From an uncultured Roseburia sp. (GTDB lineage: Bacteria > Bacillota > Clostridia > Lachnospirales > Lachnospiraceae): DNA of 5,084 nucleotides. A program made the position numbers and the translations under genes. Positions 1-5,084 of this stretch are shown here, piece by piece (the stretch's first letter is position 1; every line of letters starts with the position of its first letter). The notes below the pieces were generated by a model. The model saw nothing but the letters and a program-made list of their open reading frames with translations. It ran no database searches and was not told where the DNA came from. Location of the stretch: NCBI GenBank assembly GCA_905206195.1, contig CAJLGN010000143.1, positions 1 through 5,084 of the forward strand, read 5' to 3'.

Positions 1-92
1 CGGCAGCTGCCCCGCCTGTCCGTATGGGCTTAACCAATCGCTTGGTGGGCAAATATTTGCATGAAAACAATTCGCGCATCCATGTGATACGA
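1..92 (-). other. Structured region downstream of the leftward promoter, identity unknown
   Basis: Read on the minus strand, this is the start of whatever the promoter at 93-121 transcribes. It holds three short dyads: a perfect 12-base palindrome GCAAATATTTGC (49-60), a perfect 5-bp stem ACCAA/TTGGT closed by a GCGA loop (33-46), and a perfect 10-base palindrome GGCAGCTGCC (2-11). GCGA fits the GNRA tetraloop rule, which favours a folded RNA. Two minus-strand frames begin soon after the expected transcription start. One begins at 84 and ends after 17 codons; the other begins at 79 and stays open to the window edge for 26 codons. Neither has a ribosome binding site. It may be an untranslated leader, a small RNA or a nearly leaderless gene. 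I could not match it to 6S RNA, SRP RNA, tmRNA, RNase P RNA or a riboswitch I know. Confidence 0.35.
49..60. repeat. Perfect 12-bp palindrome GCAAATATTTGC
   Basis: The twelve bases are identical on both strands, with an AT-rich centre. It begins about 27 bases after the predicted start of the leftward transcript, which suits either a repressor operator or the foot of an RNA fold. The next flanking pair (48 and 61) does not match, so the symmetry ends exactly here. No regulator is encoded in the window, so the binding role is inference. Confidence 0.4.
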
Positions 93-121
93 AGTATAGC
101 ACACAGCGTTTTGAATTGCAA
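93..121 (-). promoter_or_regulatory. Strong sigma-A-type promoter reading leftward out of the window
   Basis: On the minus strand, TTGCAA (116-121) is followed by exactly 17 bases and then TATACT (93-98). The -10 is preceded by TG plus one base (99-101), giving an extended -10 element. This is close to the housekeeping consensus TTGACA-17-TATAAT. The -35 lies 29 bases beyond the transporter stop codon, so the promoter is intergenic and serves the next unit to the left, beginning near position 86. No terminator is visible between the transporter gene and this promoter, so readthrough may add to it. Confidence 0.72.
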
Positions 122-150
122 GAACTTTTGCGTTTTCCTCCGCTTCAGCT

Positions 151-1326
151 CTAAGCCTCCTCGAGACTCTCCCTTTTTAACGTTCGACTGATGTACTCTG
201 TCATCACCACCATTAAAAACGCGATCGCCAACAGATAGACCGGATACCACGCGATGGAGATATATTGCGCAATCAGACCAAAAAATGGGGGCATGAGGGT
301 CGAGCCCACATAGGCGCACGCCATCTCCATCCCCATGATTCCCTGTGAAACATCTTTTCCAAAATTCTCCGGCGTCTCATGGAGAAGGGCCGGATAAATC
401 GGGGCACACCCGAGTCCGATCAGTATATATCCAGCTCCCAGCAGGACGTTGCCGCCTGGAAACAAAATCAAAAAAATGCCTGCTATGATCAGAATCTGCC
501 CCATCCGCACCATATTTTTCCCGGGGATTCGCATCGATAAAAATCCGCACACAAACCTGCCCAAAGTGATGCCGAGATAAAAAATCGACGCCCATTTTGC
601 CGCTGTCTCCGGCGCGATTCCCCGATCCATCACAAAGTAGGAGCTGCCCCACAGCCCCGTCGTGGCCTCCAGAGAACAGTAACAGAAAAATGCCACAAGA
701 ATCTGCTTTGCCCCAGAAAGTCCAAGCAGGCGTTTCACGCTGATTTTTTCCTGTTTTTCTGCCTCCACCCTCTGCGTCTCTACTTTTTTCCACAGGGGAA
801 GTGAAAAGAGAAGTCCCGCTGTCAGTACAATCTGTATCGACGCGATCGCGCGGTAGCCCTGATTCCAGCTGCGTCCGATGCCAAGACAATAACCCATGAT
901 GTAGGGACCTAAGGTCGCGCCGATACCCCAGAAGCAGTGCAGCCAGTTCATGTGGTGCGCTCTGTAGTGCAGCGCCACAAAATTGTTGAGCGCCGTGTCC
1001 ACAGAGCCGGCTCCAAGACCGTAGGGAACTGCCCACAGGCACAGCATCCAAAATGCGTCCGCCCCCGAAAAGCCAAGCAGTGCTGCCGCCGTCATGCCCA
1101 CGCTTGCCGCCGTCACTCTTCCCGTTCCGAAGCGGCGCAGAAGGGTTCCGCTCATCATGCTCGAGAGGATCGTCCCTCCCGAAATAATCATCGCAATGAC
1201 CCCCTGCCCTGACACGGCAACCCCAAGCTCCCGGTGCATGACGGGCCATGCCGAACCCAAAACCGCGTCCGGCAGCCCGAGACTTATGAACGCCAAATAT
1301 ATGATGGCAAGTAAAAATGATACCAT
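151..1326 (-). CDS. Major facilitator superfamily transporter, FucP-like, substrate unknown
   Basis: This 391-residue inner-membrane protein has the length and layout of a 12-helix MFS secondary carrier. Hydrophobic helices lie at about residues 2-23, 38-60, 71-88, 91-108, 127-150, 160-178, 207-227, 243-263, 273-290, 294-315, 330-352 and 358-378. A charged cytoplasmic loop (about 179-205) separates the two six-helix halves. The loop after helix 2 carries an RRFGTGR segment (64-70), a variant of the MFS loop 2-3 motif. Helix 4 carries D110 and N114-N115 (SVDTALNNF), and helix 8 has GITLGRFVCG (252-261); these resemble the fucose permease (FucP) group. Similarity does not fix the substrate, and no sugar gene is adjacent. 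The ATG has a GGGAG ribosome binding site at 1336-1340, nine bases upstream. It follows nfo by 28 bases and is probably the last gene of the operon. No frameshift or truncation is seen. Confidence 0.88.
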   Translation of the reverse strand: MVSFLLAIIYLAFISLGLPDAVLGSAWPVMHRELGVAVSGQGVIAMIISGGTILSSMMSGTLLRRFGTGRVTAASVGMTAAALLGFSGADAFWMLCLWAVPYGLGAGSVDTALNNFVALHYRAHHMNWLHCFWGIGATLGPYIMGYCLGIGRSWNQGYRAIASIQIVLTAGLLFSLPLWKKVETQRVEAEKQEKISVKRLLGLSGAKQILVAFFCYCSLEATTGLWGSSYFVMDRGIAPETAAKWASIFYLGITLGRFVCGFLSMRIPGKNMVRMGQILIIAGIFLILFPGGNVLLGAGYILIGLGCAPIYPALLHETPENFGKDVSQGIMGMEMACAYVGSTLMPPFFGLIAQYISIAWYPVYLLAIAFLMVVMTEYISRTLKRESLEEA

Positions 1327-1335
1327 TGCAAGTCA

Positions 1336-1340
1336 CTCCC
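1336..1340 (-). promoter_or_regulatory. Ribosome binding site of the transporter gene
   Basis: GGGAG on the minus strand ends nine bases before the ATG at 1326 and supports that start. The 28-base gap to nfo contains a second GGGAGT further upstream (1349-1354), and both copies are followed by TGACT within a few bases, so this looks like a small duplication. Only the proximal copy is well spaced. Confidence 0.6.
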
Positions 1341-1354
1341 AGTCACAAACTCCC

Positions 1355-2185
1355 TCATCCTTCTGTCCACTCCCGAACGAGTGCGATTTCTCGCGCATAC
1401 CCCGCATCATCATTCGGCGTCTCCAAAATAAATGACCGCCCCGCCAGCAGTGGGTGCGTCGCCACCCGTCTCATTCCATCCAGACCGATGTAGCCCTCAC
1501 CGATCTTTGCGTGCCGATCTTTGTGCGCGCCACACGGATTCATACTGTCGTTAAAATGCACTGCACGCAGTCTCTCCAGACCGATCACCCGATCAAACTC
1601 CTCAAGCACCTCGTCCAGGTGCCCAACGATATCATAACCACCATCCCAGACGTGGCAGGTATCAAGGCACACGCCCATTTTCTCCGAAAGATCGACCCGA
1701 TCTATGATGGCCCGAAGCTCCTCAAAGCTTCGCCCAACCTCGCTTCCCTTGCCCGCCATCGTCTCGAGCAACACCGTCGTGGTCTGCTCCGGGGTGAGCA
1801 CTGCATTGAGGGCATCCGCGATCAGCTCGATTCCGACCTCCGCCCCCTGTCCCACATGGGATCCCGGATGGAAATTATAAAAATTGCCCGGAGTGTATTC
1901 CATTCTCTTTAAATCGTCCGCGATCATCTCCCTCGAAAACTGTCTGATATCCTCCTTTGCGGCGCAGAGATTCATCGTGTAGGGCGCGTGTGCAACCACC
2001 CTTCCAAAATCCTCCTCGGCGAGGAGATGCATAAGTTTTTCGGCGTCCGCCGGGTCGATCTCCTTCGCTTTGCCCCCTCTTGGGTTTCTCGTAAAAAATG
2101 CAAATGTATTGCCGCCGAGCGCCATCGCCATTTTTCCCATTGCGGCGAAGCCCTTCGATGCGGTCAAATGATTTCCTATAAACAT
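1355..2185 (-). CDS. nfo: Deoxyribonuclease IV (endonuclease IV), AP endonuclease
   Basis: This 276-residue protein is the zinc-dependent apurinic/apyrimidinic endonuclease of base excision repair. It cuts the backbone 5' of an abasic site to leave a 3'-OH primer, and acts on cytoplasmic DNA. All nine metal ligands known from the E. coli enzyme have counterparts here: H66 (AHAPYT), H106 (HPGSH), E141 (ETMAGKGSEVG), D175 and H178 (CLDTCHVWDGGYD), H210 (VHFNDS), D223 and H225 (HKDRHAKIGEG) and E255 (LETP). The three family signatures are therefore intact, and the length is normal for this single-domain TIM barrel. The start MFIGNHLTASKG matches the usual N-terminus (MFIG.HLS.SKG) and is preceded by GAGGAG seven bases upstream. 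That site lies within the end of fbp, whose stop is four bases before this ATG, so translation is probably coupled to fbp. Identification is secure; a repair gene beside gluconeogenesis has no functional logic I can see. Confidence 0.97.
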   Translation of the reverse strand: MFIGNHLTASKGFAAMGKMAMALGGNTFAFFTRNPRGGKAKEIDPADAEKLMHLLAEEDFGRVVAHAPYTMNLCAAKEDIRQFSREMIADDLKRMEYTPGNFYNFHPGSHVGQGAEVGIELIADALNAVLTPEQTTTVLLETMAGKGSEVGRSFEELRAIIDRVDLSEKMGVCLDTCHVWDGGYDIVGHLDEVLEEFDRVIGLERLRAVHFNDSMNPCGAHKDRHAKIGEGYIGLDGMRRVATHPLLAGRSFILETPNDDAGYAREIALVREWTEG

Positions 2186-2189
2186 ATTT

Positions 2190-4166
2190 CTACTCCTCTA
2201 TATTTTTTTCCACCAGAACGCCGTTCCTGTATGCCAAAAGCAGCGTCTCCAGCTCCTGTATACTTGTCTTTAGCTCCCTTCCGATATCGGTATCTGCGAC
2301 CGTCTTGCGCTTGACGACATGCTGCACGAGAATTGTCTGCGACACGATATCACTCCCATCCTGCACTGCCTTTTCCACGGATTCAAAGGGTTCATGCGCC
2401 GCCAAAACCAGACCGTAGGAATTGTAAATCAGCGTGTAACCTGCGATTCCCGTCTTCTCCTGATACGCCTTGGAAAATCCCCCGTCGATGATCAGAAGCT
2501 TTCCGTTGCACTTTATCGGCGACTCCCCCCGCTTTGCCTCCACCGGGATATGCCCGTTGATGATGTGCGCCTCGCCACCGTCCAGCCCAAACTCCGCCAG
2601 AATCCGGTTCACGATCTCCTCTTTCTCCAACAGATGATAGTACGGATTCTTCGGCTCCTCATGGGTCCTTTTGTCCGCCACAAAATAGCGCTCAAAAGTC
2701 GTCATCTTGTCCTTTCCAAACACCGGCGAATTCTGATTCTCCCAGATAAACCAGAGAATGTCAAGTCCCTTTTTCTTCTCCTCAGGGTCGATGGCGTAAT
2801 AGCCCTTTCTTGCATAGTTTTCAAGAATATCATAGAGCGCCTTCCCGGCGTACTTTTTCCCGTACACATCGACGCTGGTAAAACTGCCGTCCGCATTCAT
2901 TGGCACGCAACCGTGGTACAAAAGATTGCCGTTGTAGACTTTGTAGAGGCTGCCCCGCGTGTACAAAAATCGCACGTGCCGCTGCAACTTCTCACAGTTT
3001 AAAAATGCCATCGTGATGCGCTCCATCATATCGGACTCCTCCGGCGAGAGCGCGTAGGGGTCGTCCCAGTCGATCGTGGGGAAATGGGCGTCCTTCATGG
3101 GATACTCGCCCCCCTCGACGCAGACCACGCCCCGCGCAATATCAATTTTGTCCAAAAGCAGCCTCTGATCCATATCATATTCGGGATGCCTTTTGATCAA
3201 TTGCCCTTCCAGCTTAAACTGTATCACCGTGATGGCCTTGTGCATTTTCTCATCCAGCATCGCGTCCCGCACATCGTACTCATCCTCCCTGTAATCCAAC
3301 TTAAAGCAGGTGCAGGGATCCTTCTCGTACTTGCTCATCGCAAGCCGTGCCAGCGGCACCAGATTGATGCCGTAGCCGTCCTCCAGCAAGTTTAGATTCC
3401 CATACTTGGCGGAGATGCGGATCACATTGCAGATACATGCCTGACTGCCCGCTGCCGCGCCCATCCAGTACACATCGTGATTGCCCCACTGGACATCCAC
3501 GGAATGGTGATTCATGAGCGTGTCCATCACCAGATTCGGGTAAGGTCCCCGGTCAAAAATATCGCCCACCACATGGAGATGATCCACGACCAGCCGCCTG
3601 ATCAGATTACAGAATGCCACGATGAGCTCGGACGCTCTCCCCGTGCGGATGACCGAGTTGATAATTTCATTATAATATGCTTCCTGATCAGAAATATCTG
3701 GGCGTCCCGTCAAAAGTTCTTCGATGACATAGGCAAAATCCTTCGGCAGAGCCTTGCGCACTTTGGAGCGTGTGTACTTGGAGGACGCACTCTTACAAAT
3801 TCGAATCAGGCGGTACAGCGACACCTTGTACCAGTCCTCCATGTTCTCCTCCGTCTTTACTATCTGCTCCATTTTCAGCTCCGGATAGTAAATCAGAGTC
3901 GCGACTGCCCTCTTCTCCCCCGCACTGATGGCATTGCCAAATTCATCCTCGATCTTGCGCCGAATCGCCCCGGAGCCGTTTTTTAAGATATGCCGAAACT
4001 GGTCGTACTCCCCGTGAATGTCGGTGATAAAATGCTCCGTCCCCTTCGGAAGACTTAAAATCGCCTGCTGGTTGATAATCTCCGTCGCCGCTGCCGCAAC
4101 CGTCGGATACTGATTGGACAAACTCTTTAAGTACCTTAAATCCTTCGACTCCATATTTTTTTCCAT
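2190..4166 (-). CDS. fbp: Fructose-1,6-bisphosphatase, class III
   Basis: The enzyme hydrolyses fructose 1,6-bisphosphate to fructose 6-phosphate and phosphate, the irreversible step of gluconeogenesis, in the cytoplasm. It is the Firmicutes-specific class III type (as in Bacillus subtilis Fbp), unrelated to the E. coli class I enzyme and built on a calcineurin-like metallophosphatase core. From the ATG at 4166 it has 658 residues, near the usual 640-670. The metal-binding motifs appear in order: D49-x-H51 (ITDIHGEYDQF), GDIFDRG (201-207), GNHD (228-231), a histidine in LLYHGCVP (H418) and NGHIPV (537-542, H539). Near the C-terminus is the conserved IIDGGFSKAYQ.KTGIAGYTLI block (559-580). An in-frame GTG at 4172 would add two residues, but it lies only two bases from AGGAGG, whereas the ATG is eight bases away, so I use the ATG. 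The gene follows dapB by 70 bases with no terminator and is four bases from nfo. Relatives need Mn2+ and respond to PEP and AMP; this sequence does not show regulation. Confidence 0.97.
   Translation of the reverse strand: MEKNMESKDLRYLKSLSNQYPTVAAAATEIINQQAILSLPKGTEHFITDIHGEYDQFRHILKNGSGAIRRKIEDEFGNAISAGEKRAVATLIYYPELKMEQIVKTEENMEDWYKVSLYRLIRICKSASSKYTRSKVRKALPKDFAYVIEELLTGRPDISDQEAYYNEIINSVIRTGRASELIVAFCNLIRRLVVDHLHVVGDIFDRGPYPNLVMDTLMNHHSVDVQWGNHDVYWMGAAAGSQACICNVIRISAKYGNLNLLEDGYGINLVPLARLAMSKYEKDPCTCFKLDYREDEYDVRDAMLDEKMHKAITVIQFKLEGQLIKRHPEYDMDQRLLLDKIDIARGVVCVEGGEYPMKDAHFPTIDWDDPYALSPEESDMMERITMAFLNCEKLQRHVRFLYTRGSLYKVYNGNLLYHGCVPMNADGSFTSVDVYGKKYAGKALYDILENYARKGYYAIDPEEKKKGLDILWFIWENQNSPVFGKDKMTTFERYFVADKRTHEEPKNPYYHLLEKEEIVNRILAEFGLDGGEAHIINGHIPVEAKRGESPIKCNGKLLIIDGGFSKAYQEKTGIAGYTLIYNSYGLVLAAHEPFESVEKAVQDGSDIVSQTILVQHVVKRKTVADTDIGRELKTSIQELETLLLAYRNGVLVEKNIEE
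2193..2198 (-). promoter_or_regulatory. nfo ribosome binding site embedded in the end of fbp
   Basis: The last two sense codons of fbp, GAG GAG (encoding the terminal Glu-Glu), are also a GAGGAG Shine-Dalgarno sequence seven bases before the nfo ATG at 2185. Ribosomes finishing fbp therefore sit directly on the nfo initiation site. This decides the nfo start and implies coupled translation. Confidence 0.85.
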
Positions 4167-4174
4167 CTCCACCC

Positions 4175-4180
4175 CCTCCT
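4175..4180 (-). promoter_or_regulatory. fbp ribosome binding site, deciding the start codon
   Basis: AGGAGG, a perfect Shine-Dalgarno core, is followed by eight bases before ATG (4166) but only two before the in-frame GTG (4172). Standard spacing is about 5-10 bases, so the ATG is the functional start. A further in-frame ATG (4154) would be 20 bases away and is unlikely. Confidence 0.85.
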
Positions 4181-4186
4181 ATTATA

Positions 4187-4215
4187 AGACATCCTCACAA
4201 AATGATACAGACATC
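4187..4215. repeat. Direct heptamer repeat AGACATC upstream of fbp, 22-base period
   Basis: In the gap between dapB and fbp, AGACATC occurs at 4187-4193 and again at 4209-4215 (GATGTCT on the coding strand). The start-to-start distance is 22 bases, about two helical turns, so both copies face the same side of the DNA. This suits a regulator binding site or an mRNA element before fbp, but a seven-base match is short and could be chance. The rest of the gap is AT-rich leader with no terminator. Confidence 0.25.
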
Positions 4216-4236
4216 TGCCAGCAAATATAGTGCGGT

Positions 4237-5010
4237 CTACTCCCCCGCCATCGTCGCTTTAATGACATCGCTCATATCATAAAATCCCGCCGGTTTCCCT
4301 GCCAAGAATTTTGCCGCCTGCACGGCGCCCTTTCCAAAGACACTTCTGGAGTACGCTGTGTGTTCAAAGGTGATCACCTCGTCAAGCCCTGCAAAGATGA
4401 CCTCGTGCTCACCGACGATATTGCCGCCGCGCACCGCGGAGATTCCGATCTCGCGTAAATCTCTCCTCTTTCTCTCCTGACTCCTGTCGTATTTGTAAGT
4501 GTACGCACCGCTTAACGCCTCATTCATAGAGTCCGCGAGCGCGAGCGCCGTGCCACTGGGCGCGTCGAGCTTCTGGTTGTGGTGCTTCTCAACAATCTCC
4601 ATGTCAAAACCAGCCGGAGCTAAAATCACTGCCGCCTGCTTTAACAGCTCCATCAGCATATTGATCCCGAGCGACATGTTCGCCGACTTTAAAACCGCCG
4701 TCTTACCGGCAACCTCCCCCGCGCGCTTTAATTGCTCCTCGGACAGCCCCGTGGTACAAAGCACAACCGAAATCTGTTTGTCCGCGCTGTAAATCAACAG
4801 ATCGTCCACCGCCTTCGCGTTGGAAAAATCGATGATGACGTCCGCCTTCACATCGCAGACTGAAATATTCGGAAATACAGGATAGTCATTTTTTATTCCA
4901 TCGTAGAGATCCACGCCCGCCACAATCTCAATCTCCGGATCCTCCTTGCAGATTGCGGTGATGACCTGACCCATTCTTCCGTTACAACCGTTCATAATCG
5001 CCTTTATCAT
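4237..5010 (-). CDS. dapB: 4-hydroxy-tetrahydrodipicolinate reductase
   Basis: DapB reduces 4-hydroxy-tetrahydrodipicolinate with NAD(P)H to tetrahydrodipicolinate, the second dedicated step to meso-diaminopimelate (cell wall) and lysine, in the cytoplasm. The 257-residue protein has the N-terminal Rossmann nucleotide-binding motif GCNGRMG (residues 8-14). It then has IIDFSNA (59-65) and CTTG (85-88), the site where E. coli DapB has GTTG near the nicotinamide. The C-terminal substrate domain carries the family signature EIVEKHHNQKLDAPSGTA (138-155), in which H143 and K147 correspond to catalytic H159 and K163 of the E. coli enzyme. RGGNIVGEH (194-202) follows and also belongs to the family pattern. 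Length is slightly below the usual 245-273 midpoint and complete. The ATG has GAGAGG eight bases upstream. dapA, which often precedes dapB in this group, is not recognisable in the 74 bases available. Identification is secure. Confidence 0.97.
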   Translation of the reverse strand: MIKAIMNGCNGRMGQVITAICKEDPEIEIVAGVDLYDGIKNDYPVFPNISVCDVKADVIIDFSNAKAVDDLLIYSADKQISVVLCTTGLSEEQLKRAGEVAGKTAVLKSANMSLGINMLMELLKQAAVILAPAGFDMEIVEKHHNQKLDAPSGTALALADSMNEALSGAYTYKYDRSQERKRRDLREIGISAVRGGNIVGEHEVIFAGLDEVITFEHTAYSRSVFGKGAVQAAKFLAGKPAGFYDMSDVIKATMAGE

Positions 5011-5084
5011 TTCGTGATCCTCTCATTCACAGCAAGAGGGTACCCGGTCTCTATCCGTAATAGTCCCCTCTCTGATTTTTTCTT
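5011..5084 (-). promoter_or_regulatory. dapB leader with ribosome binding site and possible stem-loop
   Basis: GAGAGG at 5019-5024 is the dapB ribosome binding site, eight bases before the ATG. Further upstream, the segments at 5035-5040 and 5066-5071 are perfectly complementary over six bases. They enclose a second small hairpin, CTAT/ATAG (5051-5054 with 5060-5063). On the minus strand this would be a leader fold; on the plus strand the outer stem is followed by six T residues (5076-5081) and so resembles a weak leftover terminator. One minus-strand frame is open from the window edge and ends in a TGA that overlaps the dapB ATG as ATGA. Its 25 residues do not look like the C-terminus of DapA or anything I know. 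No promoter is recognisable here. Confidence 0.4.

Noticed and set aside
33..46. Resemblance of the TTGGTTAAGCC stretch to a tRNA D-arm
   Set aside because: No acceptor, anticodon or T-arm pairing could be found around it, and the stem closes with a GCGA tetraloop instead.
122..150. Possible terminator after the transporter gene
   Set aside because: Only a four-base stem around the stop codon could be drawn and no T tract follows it on the minus strand.
3..190. Plus-strand frame open from the left edge across the promoter region and into the transporter gene end
   Set aside because: It has no ribosome binding site at its internal ATG, runs antisense into a real gene and gives a composition with no recognisable similarity.
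377..1336. Minus-strand open frame of about 319 codons overlapping the transporter gene in another frame
   Set aside because: Its translation is rich in Gly, Arg and His with no domain, while the main frame gives a coherent 12-helix transporter with a ribosome binding site. It is a shadow frame.
2319..3002. Plus-strand open frame of 227 codons antisense to fbp, with similar ones at 3477-3986, 1454-1912 and 937-1435
   Set aside because: They lie wholly antisense to secure genes, have unlikely compositions, and I see no recognisable domain in them. They follow from the codon bias of the genes on the other strand.
4181..4186. Perfect TATAAT on the minus strand just before fbp
   Set aside because: It directly abuts the AGGAGG ribosome binding site, so a transcript from it would start inside or past that site, and no good -35 lies 16-18 bases upstream. 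It is better explained as AT-rich leader.

Overview
This window looks like ordinary housekeeping DNA from a low-to-mid GC Firmicute, most likely a Clostridia member of the Lachnospiraceae type. The evidence is a class III (Firmicutes-type) fructose-1,6-bisphosphatase of about 658 residues, strong AGGAGG-like ribosome binding sites, and a DapB and an endonuclease IV that read like clostridial versions. The family assignment is my recognition of the proteins and not the result of a search.

All four genes lie on the minus strand and are read from right to left: dapB (4237-5010, lysine/diaminopimelate synthesis), fbp (2190-4166, gluconeogenesis), nfo (1355-2185, repair of abasic DNA) and an uncharacterised major facilitator superfamily transporter (151-1326). 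The gaps are 70, 4 and 28 bases, and none contains a convincing terminator. The genes could be co-transcribed, most firmly fbp-nfo-transporter. The nfo ribosome binding site lies inside the last codons of fbp, which suggests translational coupling. The four products do not form one pathway, so this looks like a chance housekeeping cluster and not a dedicated system.

The left edge (1-150) is the least ordinary part. Just past the transporter stop codon is a near-consensus minus-strand promoter (TTGCAA, 17-base spacer, extended TATACT). It fires leftward into a stretch with three short dyads, one of them an RNA hairpin with a GNRA-type loop. What it drives lies outside the window. The right edge (5011-5084) holds the dapB leader, with a ribosome binding site, a possible stem-loop, and a short open frame whose stop overlaps the dapB start. 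The usual partner dapA is not recognisable there.

I found no RNA gene that I can name, and no mobile element, CRISPR array or novel multi-gene system. The findings are modest: a leftward transcription unit at the left edge, a start-codon correction for fbp, coupling of nfo to fbp, a helically phased repeat before fbp, and the dapB leader.
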